A model generated the notes under the pieces. The model was not told the DNA's origin, searched no databases, and saw nothing but the letters and a program-made list of their open reading frames with translations. The translations under genes were made by a program, and so were the position numbers. Shown piece after piece: positions 1-11,984 of a stretch of DNA of 64,000 nt (positions are counted from its first letter, which is position 1; each line of letters starts with the position of its first letter). The stretch covers positions 31,265,575-31,329,574 of the forward strand of contig NC_052392.1 of assembly GCF_009389715.1 (NCBI RefSeq), in the 5' to 3' direction. Origin of the DNA: Phoenix dactylifera (taxonomy: Eukaryota; Streptophyta; Magnoliopsida; Arecales; Arecaceae).

Positions 1-2196
1 GCTGTTCTCTCAAATGCTCCTTACATTTTGAATGTTGACTGTGACCATTACATAAACAATAGCAAGGCCCTACGAGAAGCCATGTGTTTTATGATGGATC
101 CCATATCGGGAAAGAAAGTTTGCTATGTTCAATTTCCTCAGAGATTTGATGGAATTGATCGACATGACAGATATTCAAATCGAAATGTTGTGTTTTTTGA
201 TGTATGTATTAGTGTTTCTGGACTTGCCTGATAATATTCTCTCTGATTTTTAATTTATTGTCTATCTACACTTTCTGAAGTAAAATTAATCAATCTTGTT
301 TCCTCCTCTGAAAATCAGATCAACATGAAAGGCCTTGATGGGATCCAGGGACCAATATATGTTGGGACAGGATGTGTTTTCAGAAGGCAAGCTCTATATG
401 GATTTGATGCTCCTGTTAAGGAGAAGTCCCCAGGGAAAACCTGCAATTGTTGGCCAAAATGGTGCTGTTGTTGCTGTGGATCTAAAAGAAAGAACAGGAA
501 AGGGAAACAGAAGCAAGAGAAGAAGAAGAAGAAAAAGACAAAGCACAGAGAGGCATCTACTCAAGTACATGCACTTGAGACTATTGAAGAGGAGGCAAAA
601 GGTGACTTGAATACTCGATTTGTTTACTGAATTGGACTATCCGTACCTAGCAGAGTAATTGATTCTATTATCTTTTATACAGGACAAGAAAGTGAGAACT
701 CAGCCTTGGTGCCCCGGGAAAAGCTTGAGAAAAGATTTGGGCAATCATCTGTGTTTGTAGCTTCGACACTTCAAGAAAATGGTGGAATTGCAGACGGTGT
801 GAGTTTTGCTTCGTGTCTAAGTGAGGCTATGCATGTAATTAGTTGTGGTTATGAAGATAAAACTGAGTGGGGAAAGGAGGTATGCTTGGCCTATCCTGAG
901 AGTTAATGCGATTTTACATTGATTGCTTGTGTCTAATCCTTAATTTTCATGCTTGTGCAGGTTGGCTGGATATATGGATCTGTTACGGAGGATATTCTGA
1001 CAGGTTTCAAGATGCATTGCCATGGCTGGCGGTCTGTTTACTGCATACCTAAAAGACCAGCATTTAAGGGGTCTGCTCCAATTAACCTCTCTGACCGTCT
1101 TAATCAAGTCTTGCGGTGGGCCCTTGGATCTGTTGAGATTTTTCTGAGCAAGCACTGCCCCATATGGTATGGCTATAGAGGTGGCTTGAAGTGGTTGGAG
1201 CGGTTTTCCTACATAAACTCAGTCGTATATCCTTGGACATCAATTCCCCTGGTTGCATACTGTACTTTGCCAGCAATCTGTCTTCTCACCGGGAAGTTTA
1301 TTGTGCCTGAGGTATCCAACTAGAACTGCTATTTCTTCAACATATTTTCTTCTCGAAACACAATTAAGTCGATCTTTTTTGGTAGCTATAATCCAAAGTT
1401 TTTTTCATGTCATGGAATTATTCTTCAATGTCCTTACTGGTAATTTCATTAAATATTTACTAGATGTGTTTCAGTGCTAAAGCTGGCAAGAACAAATAAA
1501 ACGTGTTTTAGAGCAATAACATGAGTGATATGCAAGATAACTATTCTGTGCTGCATGATTTTGATGTCGTACACACTAACTGAAACTTGTGCATGATTCC
1601 TTTGTTTACAGATCAGCACCTATGCAAGTTTAATATTCATAGCTCTCTTTGTCTCCATTGCTGCAACCGGTATTCTTGAGATGCAATGGGGAGGGGTGAG
1701 TGTTGATGACTGGTGGAGGAATGAGCAATTCTGGGTGATTGGTGGTGTCTCATCGCACCTCTTCGCCCTCTTCCAGGGTCTCCTAAAGGTTCTAGCTGGA
1801 GTCGACACCGACTTCACCGTCACATCCAAAGGAGGAGATGATGAAGAATTTGCAGAGCTTTATCTCTTCAAGTGGACCTCCCTATTAATCCCTCCGTTGA
1901 CGCTGCTTATACTAAATATTATTGGTGTTGTGGCTGGGGTCTCCAATGCCATCACCAGTGGGTATGAGTCATGGGGTCCGCTGTTCGGCAGACTCTTTTT
2001 TGCATTCTGGGTCATTATGCATCTCTATCCATTCCTGAAAGGAATGATGGGGAAACAGGATAGAGTGCCCACCATCGTCATTGTTTGGTCTATACTTCTT
2101 GCTTCAATATGTTCACTTCTATGGGTTCGAGTGAATCCATTCACAAGTAAATATGATGGGCCTGTATTAGAAGTTTGCGGGCTAAATTGTGATTGA
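1..2196 (+). CDS. CESA4: Cellulose synthase A catalytic subunit, secondary-wall type, 3' part (5' end off window)
   Basis: Catalytic subunit of the plasma-membrane cellulose synthase complex (UDP-glucose to beta-1,4-glucan). Exons read as 1-201, 319-601, 683-879, 961-1311 and 1612-2196, all GT-AG and in phase, giving the last 538 residues. Visible GT2 landmarks: DCD at 37-45, TED (VTEDILTGF) at 985-993, QVLRW at 1105-1119, FTVTSK in the last exon, then about six C-terminal membrane segments. The class-specific region has a Cys run (WCCCCCGSK) followed by a Lys-rich stretch. The C-terminus [10 protein letters not shown] resembles Arabidopsis CESA8 (GLDCL end) and the rice CESA4 clade, which makes xylem/fibre secondary walls. 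The symbol uses monocot numbering; the Arabidopsis counterpart is CESA8. The family is about 980 residues long, so nearly half lies left of the window. The reading frame is intact. The clade assignment is by recalled similarity only. Confidence 0.95.
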
Positions 2197-2880
2197 AACA
2201 TGCATGGGAGTTTAGATGTTTTTTGGCAGCAGGGACTTGCAGATGGGTGTTCTACTTCCAGAGGAATGAAAATTCTCTCTTGACTATTTTTCCATGATGA
2301 CAGTCAAGAGAGAGGAGGAAAGTTGAAGGAAAAGGTAAAAAAGAGAGAGAGAGAGTGGAACAGAAAACAGGGTTGTGGTTGTGTAGATAAAGGAGATGGA
2401 AGCTGACACATTGTTATTTTGTTATTTATAATGTTTTATTGATTCATTCTTGATATTGGACACCTTCTTCTGGTTGTTTAAGGGGATGATATGCTTAGAT
2501 GTGTGGTATTTTACTTTTAAGATGATATAATCGATCTGAATCTATATTTATTCCTTGATCTGCATTCCCTCCATTGCTATGTAATTCCTGCTTTATGAAA
2601 AGCTTGGATCTGGTTGGGATTCTGTTTTTCATTTTTTGAAATCCCTCTCCCCCATCTTTCAAGTAAACTTCTAAAGCTGAAACACCTCCAAGAGACTTAC
2701 AGGTGTGTCTGGAGTAATGGTTGGAATCATATTGCTACAGAGATTCTTCAAAAGGTAGGTGTTTTGCTTGAAGATTGTTTTGAGCTAATAATGGTTGCTG
2801 TATGGAAGACTCTGCTGCTGCTTGTTTGTTACTTGTTGGGTACCAGATTTTGTGCCATTTTGCTTTTATGATCCAAAGAA
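2197..2880 (+). other. CESA 3' UTR and immediate downstream region, with an 11-bp perfect hairpin
   Basis: Follows the CESA stop codon. Contains the inverted repeat CTCTCTTGACT (2275-2285) / AGTCAAGAGAG (2302-2312) with a 16-nt loop, then a purine-rich GAGA tract near 2343-2356. No canonical AATAAA placement could be fixed, so the 3' end is unknown. The rest is T-rich with no convincing gene. Confidence 0.5.
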
Positions 2881-4740
2881 AGAGGTCTTTTTTTTCCAGA
2901 GGAATGTGTGGTACAAAAGATGTTAATTTTGTGCATTCCCTATGCTAGTTTTGAGGGTAAGTAACCTGTGCTCCAACCTGAACAGGCAGCATACTGTCAA
3001 AGAACTTGTCATCACATCTCAAGCAATGCCTTTGTGAAATTCTGACATCCTTCTTAGGTGCTCATTCAGATGTCCTGATGAATATCTTTAGTGGCCTAAG
3101 TCTGAGCCAGTGATCATCACACAGGAACTTCTTTATACACCTGCAAATCTTTGCAAAACCCTTTACACCAAACATTATGCACCTGCAAATCTGTCACTTT
3201 CATCGATCTTGCTATGTTGGTAGCTCAATGTTTTCTTATCTTCCATCAATTGGATAATTTGTCGGCCAATTTAGCTGACCATCTCTATTATTGTAACAAA
3301 TATTATACCCTTATTTTATGATCCTCGATCATCCTTCTATGTTCAACTATTAAGGCTTGTACATGCATGAGTTGAGCTATATGTATCCACTTCATCAACA
3401 AAGATTGTGTTTAAACTGTAATTCTTACTAAGGGAGAGAGAATCCAAGTTATGTAATTTAGCTAGTGCAGTTGTCAAATGGAATCCTACTTACTAATGTC
3501 TCCTCTCATGTGATTACAACCATCTATGCTTCCCCTCATATCTTTTTGTTTTTAAGGGGGTTAAAAGAGAAACAACCCCCTGGAATGGTATCAACAAGAA
3601 CGTACATATCTTATGCTATCAAATTGAAGCACCAAATCCAACTCCAAGTGAGAAGTAGCATTTGCGGGGATATCACAATTAAATACTCTTCTTGCTGACC
3701 AATCTGCTGGAAAATTAGTCTCCCTAAATGCATGATTTGTAGAGCTGGATGTGGGCCGGCCTCGGCCATGCCTTTACCTGAAACCTGCCTGAATTTGATT
3801 TTGGAGGTTTGGGGCCGGGCTTAGGCCCGAAAGTTTTTGGATAATTCAGGCTTGAGCCCGAATTCGATGGGGTCGGTTCGAATTACTTGTTTGACCCAAA
3901 AATAGGCCCTACTCGAATATGATTGAAGTTTAATGTTTCATAATATTGTTTCACAAGTAAATGAGCTAGTTAAAAATTTGACTTTTCCTATAAAACAAGC
4001 AAATAATACATGATACACTATTCTGGACGAAATCCATTTTAATTTGTCCTTTACTTTTTTATTATTTTTTTTAAATAATAATATACAAAAAAAAATTTGA
4101 TTTGGGTCTGAATTTGGGCTCTATTTTGAGCCTTCTTTAGGCTTGGGCTCAGGCCGGGCCTGGCTCAAAAAACCAATAAGCTCTATATTTAAGCCTAAAT
4201 CCAATTTAAACTCTTTCTAACCTAGTCCGAAACTCCGATCGAAGTTGGCTCAGCCCGATAGGCCTTGAGCCAGCCCAAGCCTATTTCGAACCCTAAATCG
4301 ATTTGCTTAGAGAGAATAGAGAGAGAATATCAAGAGGTAGAGGATTTGATGGCTTTGAACGAGACCTCCGATCAAGAACAACAATAGAGTCATCTTCAAG
4401 CAATAATCTCCTACATTGCAAATTGATTGTATGTGCCTAACACTAATTGCTTACATAAAACAAATTTTGTTCTTGAATCACACCATGAATGAGTAGATGA
4501 TACGGTCTTTCACGGAAAACTGAAATGCCAATTGCTAGCCCTCTCAAAACTCACTTCACCCCGCTAAGCACATATTCGTCAGAACGATCAGCGGACGAAG
4601 AGTAGTTTATTTGGCCACGCCGATAGCACTCTCCTCCTCAAGAACGCTACGCGAACGACAAATCGACGAATGGACGGCCGACACCATTTCTAACCTTCTC
4701 TTCTCTTCCCTGTGGCCCCACCTTTGTAGCTCTCAGCTGT
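2881..4740. other. Intergenic, no gene seen; degenerate GGGCTTGGGCC-type repeat at 3741-4290
   Basis: No coding region could be supported. From about 3741 to 4290 the sequence repeatedly returns to words such as GGGCTTAGGCCCGA and AGGCCGGGCCTGGC on both sides of an AT-rich core, as in an old non-autonomous repeat. Similar wording recurs at 7545-7710 and 36660-36800. Family not identified. Confidence 0.35.
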
Positions 4741-4902
4741 TAAAAATTTAGTAAAAATAAGTAAATTATTCCACGCTCGTCAACACGCGCCTGTGAAACC
4801 CAACAAAACAAAACAAAACAAATCGCCAATGGCTTCCTCCCTCCTCTAACCTCCATCTCCTCCACCCTCCCCCTCTCTCTCTTCCTCACGAGAGCGAATA
4901 AG

Positions 4903-4911
4903 AAACCCTAA
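4903..4911 (+). promoter_or_regulatory. Telo box (AAACCCTAA) upstream of YIP4
   Basis: AAACCCTAA lies 85-93 bp before the YIP4 start codon, in a CT-rich leader. This motif is common near the start sites of plant housekeeping genes. No TATA box is evident. The (AAAAC)n run at 4804-4822 lies just upstream. Confidence 0.5.
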
Positions 4912-4995
4912 TCACCAATCCTTCCCTCCCTCGCTTTCTCTTCTCGTCCAAGTCCTCGCCGGATCCGTCTTTGGCGCCACCGATCGCCGCCGCGG

Positions 4996-7900
4996 ATGGC
5001 GAAGATGTCCCACGGCGACACCATTCCCCTCCACCCCTCCTCCCAGTCCGACATCGACGAGATCGAGAACCTCATGATCGCCGGCCCCGCCAACGTCCTC
5101 CCCGCCCGCCCCCCAAGCCCTCCCCGCGCCTCCATCCCAGTCTCCTCCTCCCCCTTCCTCCCCTCCAACCTCCCCCCTCCTCCCCCCTCTGCGCCCGCCG
5201 CCGCCTACCACAAGGCCCCCATCTCCGCCTCCCCGCCAGACGCCGCCTACCACAAGGCCCCGATCTCCGCCTCCCCACCAGCCGCCGAGACTTCCCGCGG
5301 CGGCATCGCCGCCGATGGCTTCGGCTCGCTGCCCAATACGCTGACGGAGCCGGTCTGGGACACCGTCAAGCGGGATCTGTCGCGGATCGTGAGCAATCTG
5401 AAATTGGTCGTGTTCCCCAACCCCTACCGGGAGGATCCGGGAAAGGCGCTCCGGGATTGGGATCTCTGGGGGCCCTTCTTCTTCATCGTCTTCCTCGGGC
5501 TCACTCTTTCTTGGTCGGCGTCCTTGAAGAAGGTCGGATCTCGTTTCCCTTTCCATCGTCTTGATTGTTGTTTTTGTCTTATCGTGATCTTCGGTTAGAT
5601 CTTGTTGTTGAAACATAAAGAACACTTGGGTGATGAGTTACATAGAATGCAAATAGGAATCAAGGATAATTGGACTTTAATGGAAGGAAATTGGGCAGAC
5701 GAAGCATGGAATGTAAGATTTAGGTTCAAACTGGTACCCATGGAATTAAATCAAAGTTAGTGCAATGGTCTTTGTCCTTGAAAGAATAAACTTTATGTTT
5801 TGAAAGTTAACAGATGACTGGAATTCCAAATAAATTATACAAATTCAGGTGCAGTGATATCAGGGTAGTGATGGTAGGTTCCAGGAGTAAGAGGATGATT
5901 CTAAGCTATGGTGGATCTGGTACCCTGCGGTCAATATTTCAGAGAAAGAACAATGTTACCAGTGAAACAAGGGACCTACACTGAGGCAGAGCCGATGGAC
6001 TGCAGAAGATAATAATGACATTTGTTACAATGACATCTTGGTCATGCTTGTTTGATAAATCTGATATACTGGTTAATCTTATTTTTATAGATTAAACAAT
6101 CTCTATTTACTTCCCATATTCTTTTAATAACTGATCATCTTCTTTGTGTCATAGACTTCCATGTCCTTCATTACTTGATCATTTGTGTTATTAAGTTTTT
6201 TAAAATCATATAAACCATGGGAAGAACTGGAGTTGAATATAAATGGGCAAACATAAGTTATAGGTTGGTTAGAGTTTGAAGCATCTTGGCTTGCCTTTTA
6301 TACAAGTTTTAATAATCTACCTGCATTTTGACTTGCTTAAGTGTTCATAATTAAAAACTTAGTATCTTGGTTGGTTCTGGCTGAATATTCTTTCGTACTC
6401 GTAGTCTATTTTTTCTTATAGGACTAATTTCAAGATTTTTTTTTGGCCGTAATTGTCGGGCGGTGGGGGAGAAGGGGCAATGTGAAATGGGTTAATTATA
6501 GCTTATTCGATTTTTTTATCTAGTATTGGAAAGCATAGCTAATTTTACTTAAAACTAACGTTTTTGCAATTTAAATTAACTATTGGGTGCTGTCCAAAAT
6601 TTATTGTTCATACTCTACATGCATTGTTGTTAGAGAGTTGATAAAAGATATCACTAAAAGTTAGTATGATATGGTTTTCATGTCGCCTTTTTTGGTTAAC
6701 AGAAGAAAATCAACACAACTAAGGCTTTCAAAGCCATATTCTTAGGCATCAGTTTCAGCCCTATTACAAACTCTATAGCAAGCTATCAGCAAGGGTTTGG
6801 CCAAAACCAGAACCTTTTGGTTTTGGAGTTTTAAGTGAACCTCCAAATCGTTGTCCTTAAACACCAACATTAAACAGCAGTCATTCTAGAGCTTCATTAT
6901 ACAATAAGTTGAGTTTTTCTTTTAAGCTCAAGAATTCATTTGGTTTGGAGGAGTGTTCTAGCATATATGTTACTCAACAAATTATCAATCAAGAAACTAA
7001 TAGATCATCCATATTAAATAGGCATTGGTAGATGGACTAAAGGAACTATGAACAAGTAATTGATCAATCATTGATCTATCTTTTGGGGGTAGAGGGAATA
7101 TCTCTTTTTGATGTTGCAACCTTACAATCTTTTTCTTGGGGGAGAGAGGGAGGAAAGCCTATCCGAATCGTGATTTCCTACATCCAAATCTTAGAGATGC
7201 ACCATTCAGGACTCGTACTTAGATCATTTGGTTGCTAAGCAGAGAGGTGTGACTATTGGGGCAAGCCTCATAGTGTTAGATGAAACTTTGGGTTTAGAAT
7301 TTAATTAGGGATTTTGCAAGAAATGCCACTGTTCTTTTTCACAAAAATAGGTCATCTTTTTTTATGCGTAGAAACAATCCATTTTATGCTAAAATTGGGC
7401 TATTGTTTGCCTTCCCTTCCTTCGTGACTATTTTGAGAATATTTTTGCTTGTGCACTAGCCTTTATTAAGTTTGCATTTGTGCATCTATGAGCTAGTTGT
7501 GTAAGTATGTTATCAATGTTATATTTTATTATATAATTTGTATAATAAATTGGGCTAGGTTGGGTTGAAAAAAATCTTAAGCCAAGTCTAGCTTGATGTC
7601 ATACCGAGTACCTGGCCTAACCTATCAAATGGATAATCGTAGCCCAAGCCCATCAAAATTTGGCCAGATCAAGCTAGGTCAAATGGGCCAGGTTGATTTT
7701 GCACAGGTCTAATCACAACTGTGAAGTCCTCCGGCAAAACTACGAATCCATATTCACCCTTTTGTGTGCATTCAATAGTCATAAATTTAGTTGAGTCAAG
7801 ATAAGGTATATTAATGGCTCAGAATCGCATAGGTTCCTCTGGATTCAGGTTAATATGGTCTATCTATAGGGATGAGTCCATCCGTAAAACATTGGAAAAA

Positions 7901-10165
7901 GGTAATAAAATTTCAGTATGCGATATATTTGGTTTCTTTCCTTTCCCCACATGGGATTGTATGCTTATATCTAGTATGTCTTGAGCTTGAGGAATCACCC
8001 CTTAGATTGCAGGTTCAATCAAATTCATCACCTCCCTCTCTCTTTTCCGAATTATGATCTATGTTCATAATAATACTTTTCGTAGATTCAAACATAAAGG
8101 CAGGGGCGGCTCAATATATTCTGGGGCCTAAGGCGAATCCAATGAACGAGGCCTCTTTTTTTTTAATAATAATTTTTTTAATAAATATAAAATACTTAAA
8201 AAATATATAAAAATAGATAGCCAGCTCCCTTCCATCAAGGGGGAAGACTCGTAGCCAGCTCCAGATCCCATTTTATATGGGGCCTTTGCTTCCTTTTGGT
8301 CAGCCTCCCGGGGGCTTTCCATTGACCCGGGGCCTTAGGCGACCGCCTCGGTCGCCTAGGGCTCGGGCCGGCCTTGCATAAAGGATTCATCTAGATTACA
8401 GTGTTGGCAAGATCGCCGATGATGGGAATTTTGTTAGAATGATTAAATTAAAAAAATTGCTTCTCTATTACAATTTTGTTATTACATTTGTCATTTCCCC
8501 AACTATAGCGGCATTCATCCTGAAGCAAGAAAGCCATGAATCTTGCAGAAATTGGTTCTTTGTATGGTAAGCATGTTCTTGTGGTCTTTAAATGTACCTA
8601 CTTGTTGTTATACAACTTCAGTGTGGAGCCTGAGATCAGGGATTAGTAATTGGAGGAATAGTATATTAGGAATAATTAGGGGTCAAAAAAAAGATTTTTC
8701 TTTGGGTTGAGGAAAGGGAGGGATTTACCTCCCTCCCAACCACCTAGGTGTATGCAGGATTGGAATCCAGGTCATTGGGTACCACAGCCTGATGACTTCG
8801 CCAACTGCACTAAACACCAGAAAAGATGGGGCGGGGTCAGGGATTTGTTGTCCTCAACTTGCATTATGACAAATCATGGCATTCAAGAAGGCTAGAAAAC
8901 ATTTTAGAAGAATCATCATGTTTAAATCAATAGAAAATGAGTTAAAACTGGTCATCGTGATTAAGATAGATGACTTAAGGGATCTTTGTGGGATTTACAA
9001 TGAATCAGGCAGATAGAAAAATGTAAGAAGGAAAATGCTGGATATCGATGGATAAGTTGGGTCACAGCATACCTTGATTCTTTGTATAGTCAAACTGGTT
9101 TCTCAAAAGAAATTCTTTTTAGGGAGTCTTTTGATAAGTGAATAAAACATGACAGGGCTAGCTGTACATCTTTGTTAAACACAATGAGAGTATTATGTGT
9201 ATTGCAAAATGAGTTAATATTTCAACTTCATAGATTTATTTCTCGAACTGAGTTTTGATTCGATAGTTCCCTAGCCTTCCATGTTTGACTTATTTACATG
9301 TTTTCTGCATCATTAACCATGCAGCACTTTCTCTTTTAATTTCTTTTTGGATCCATATTTTCATATGTATCGTAATTCATAGGAATATGCTATGGTGTTC
9401 ATTTATAAAAAAAATCTAGGCTTATCATATTGCCTAGTACCAAGTGCCTTTATATGCACAGTTTTCTGTTCTTATTTTATGTTCATGCACACGGAGAGAA
9501 TCAAATTGCTTTTGAATGGAAGATTATCAGCAGTGGTTCTGTTCGTATTTTAAATGTCTTGCTAAGTGCAATAATTTCTTCTTTCTCAAGAAGCTTGTAT
9601 TCTTAATAATTAAAGTAGCTAATTCAATTATTCAAGTAGTGGACTGTCTCACCGCTCTGGAGGTGATTATTTTGAAAATTAAGATGTTTATATCATGTGT
9701 CAAGGTGGTTGAGGTTGATATGGTGAGGCTCTTAATTGTTCTTGTGCATGTGAAGGTGCCTAGGCTTTGGATATTCCCATTGTGTTTATTAATGAGGCTT
9801 TATCACGATCATCTTAGAGGCAGTAGTCAATAATTTTGGGCATCAAAAAATGAATCTGTTTTCATTTCCTAGACTGTTTTGTTTTTTATTTTTAAATGAT
9901 GAAATTATCATCCTTGTTTTTCTCGTTCTTTTTGGCTTTTGTAGATAGAAACCTCTTCCTTAGTACTTTCTTCCTCCTGTTATTGTTACATATCACTTGA
10001 CCAATTGGAAGATACTCTGATATTGTCTAAGAAAATGAAAACATAAGATCTACATCTTGGAATTAGCATTTCAATAATTGCATATACTTATATATGTCGA
10101 TCTCTCTCGTTGAACAAGTTACATATACATATAAAATGACTTGTATTATATATACATACATACAT

Positions 10166-10221
<56 letters not shown>

Positions 10222-11138
10222 TGGCTGCACTCTAGTGGATCTCTGCTCAAATCTGAGATTTGATCAAGTGTAAATCGGACAATGGGGGTTCCACATGTAT
10301 AATCCAAGCCATTGGATGTGATCTACTATTACCAAATTGCTTACGCATCAAAAATCATGTCATTTGGGGATTCTAGTTCGTGTATCAAGTGGTCGAAAAA
10401 TATGTATTGTTTCATATTATTTAAACTAATCAATTTTTTGACTACTTGATGCATAGGTTAGGAATTCCAAATCACATAATTTTTAGTGTGTAAGCAGTTT
10501 AGAGATAGCAGATTACATCAAATGGTTTGGATTATCAATATGAGACTTCCATTGTCCAATCTAGACCTGACCAGATCTAAATGGAGATCTGCTCGAGCGA
10601 AGCCATCTCTCTCTCTCTCTCTCTCTATGCATATATATGAACGATTTGATAGTTTCATACAATGACTCACCTTCCCTTTTTTTTCTTTTTTCCTTTTTTT
10701 TGCTGCAGTCTGAAGTATTTGCTGTTGCATTTGCTGTCCTTGCAGCTGGTGCTATTATTCTCACATTAAACGTTCTACTTCTGGTAAGCAGCTTTATCAT
10801 ATAGAACTCGCTTATGCTATTCTGCAGCCTAATCTTGTATGCAACCTCTTCATGATATTTTTGATTTACAATTACAGGGCGGGCACATAATATTCTTCCA
10901 GAGTCTGAGTCTTCTTGGATACTGTCTTTTTCCTCTGGACGTTGGAGCTGTCATTTGCATGCTGAAGGACAATGTCATAATCAAGATAATTGTGGTGTCT
11001 ATAGCATTGGCATGGAGCTCATGGGCAGCATACCCATTTATGAGTGCAGCTGTTAATCCAAGACGGAAGGCCTTGGCTCTGTATCCTGTTTTCCTCATGT
11101 ATATCTCTGTTGGCTTTTTAATCATTGCAATAGATTAA
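4996..11138 (+). CDS. YIP4: YIP4-type Yip1-domain protein (Golgi/TGN)
   Basis: Complete gene: exons 4996-5532, 10709-10783 and 10878-11138, giving 290 residues. Plant YIP4 proteins sit in the trans-Golgi network, partner ECHIDNA and support secretion of wall polysaccharides. The N-terminus [20 protein letters not shown] and the core [20 protein letters not shown] match what I recall of Arabidopsis YIP4a/b. A Pro/Ser/Ala-rich cytosolic head is followed by the Yip1 domain ([19 protein letters not shown]) and about five membrane segments ending [12 protein letters not shown] 4996 (GCGG before it) and ATG 5005 are both in frame; 5005 gives the MSH start usual in the family, so either may be used. 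The Ala/Pro-rich head carries a 14-residue tandem duplication. Intron 1 is 5.2 kb; the other intron is 94 bp. Confidence 0.95.
5199..5282 (+). repeat. 42-bp in-frame tandem duplication within YIP4 exon 1
   Basis: Two successive units encode [14 protein letters not shown] and [14 protein letters not shown] in the disordered cytosolic head. The length is a multiple of three, so the frame is preserved. I do not recall this doubling in Arabidopsis YIP4. Confidence 0.85.
8093..8384. mobile_element. hAT-type MITE (276 bp) with 8-bp target duplication CATAAAGG
   Basis: The element runs 8101-8376, starting CAGGGGCGGCTC and ending GGGCCGGCCTTG (imperfect terminal inverted repeats). It is flanked on both sides by a perfect 8-bp CATAAAGG (8093-8100 and 8377-8384). 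An 8-bp duplication with CA..TG ends is typical of hAT transposons. No transposase is encoded, so it is non-autonomous. The interior contains an AT-rich stretch and GC-rich blocks near the right end. Confidence 0.85.
8690..8835 (-). mobile_element. tRNA-derived SINE-like block in YIP4 intron 1
   Basis: On the minus strand the segment reads TAGTGCAGTTGG (an A-box match) followed about 30 nt later by GGATTCCAATCC (a degraded B box), the internal RNA polymerase III promoter layout. The block closes near an A-rich and T-rich stretch at about 8690. No target duplication was identified. Family unnamed. Confidence 0.5.
10196..10628. mobile_element. Foldback MITE: almost the whole element is one long imperfect inverted repeat
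   Basis: The left half (from the GA-repeat and ATGGCTGC at about 10200) and the reverse complement of the right half (ending GAAGCCATCTCTC) align along roughly 200 bp each. Shared words include GGACAATGG, TAATCCAA, GCTTAC and ATCAAGT. The loop lies near 10410-10425. GA/CT microsatellites form the outer edges. The length and structure suit a foldback or Mutator-like MITE, but no clear target duplication can be read because the flanks are simple repeats. It ends about 80 bp before the YIP4 exon 2 acceptor. Confidence 0.7.
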
Positions 11139-11467
11139 GGAGTCGATCTGTCATCACTTTGCGATTTTCGTAGGCTGCGAACCCCTTTTTCATTTAGTCA
11201 CCAAGACATATACAAGTATAGATAGACATTTTGTTGTACTGGCCTCTTTGGTCTTGTTTTGTAGTTGTTAGAGAATTGTACGCACTTCTTGGCTTAAAGT
11301 TGGAAAATGCTGGTTGCTGCTGGCTTTGTATCTTCGAGGGTTCCATATTGTAGGTCCGGAGTCTCACACCTGGCCACAAGAATCAAGATGCCTGTATATT
11401 TTCATTTGGTTAAAACCAAAGAACTTGTGCGAAATGACACTGAATGTTTTGTCTTCCCACGGAAATG

Positions 11468-11470
<3 letters not shown>
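11139..11470 (+). other. YIP4 3' UTR region
   Basis: Ordinary T-rich sequence after the TAA at 11136-11138. No definite polyadenylation signal was fixed. The (TA)n tract begins at its right edge. Confidence 0.4.

Positions 11471-11550
<80 letters not shown>
11470..11550. repeat. (TA)n microsatellite, about 40 units
   Basis: Uninterrupted TA dinucleotides for about 80 bp. Likely hypervariable and prone to cruciform extrusion. Confidence 0.95.
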
Positions 11551-11552
<2 letters not shown>

Positions 11553-11984
11553 ATTTGGATAAATAAATTATTGTCATCTTCCAGATTTTGTTCTATCACT
11601 GTTTATGTCCAGACTAATCCTTTTTGGTTATATGAATGTCAGCTTTTCAACGTGTCCAATTATTTCATTTCTCATCAATTTATCACTTCAGCATCATATA
11701 ACTAGTGCCAAATCTCTGTTATATGCTTGATACCATGACCATACTGCATATACTAAATCAATTCTCTGACTATTCTGATATCACTTTAGTAACCTAGCTG
11801 TCTTGTACCAGCTTTTCGCCCTTTATCATTCTCAATGATGCAAAGTCTAATGCTTTCTGACTTCCTGTCAGGTGATATTAGGCCTTGTGGTAATCTTTTC
11901 TAAATCAATGCAAGCCTCCTTCCAAACATAATTCTGTTTTGGTCATGCATATTTTATTTGAAATAGAGGGTGTATAAGGTTGTT

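Larger units (their letters stand above)
5533..10708 (+). other. YIP4 intron 1 (5.2 kb), repeat-rich
   Basis: Bounded by AAG|GTCGGA at 5533 and TGCTGCAG|TC at 10708. Mostly AT-rich, with no internal gene that can be supported. Holds the hAT MITE (8101-8376), a SINE-like block (about 8690-8835), the foldback element (10196-10628) and a degenerate GGGCTAGG-type repeat at 7545-7710. Confidence 0.85.

Noticed and set aside
4912-5625. Long minus-strand and alternative-frame open reading frames over YIP4 exon 1
   Set aside because: They arise from the GC-rich, Pro/Ala-coding first exon of YIP4 and have only Gly/Arg-rich content with no domain.
11307-11705. 132-residue frame through the (TA)n tract
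   Set aside because: Nearly a third of it is Ile-Tyr repeats translated from the microsatellite.
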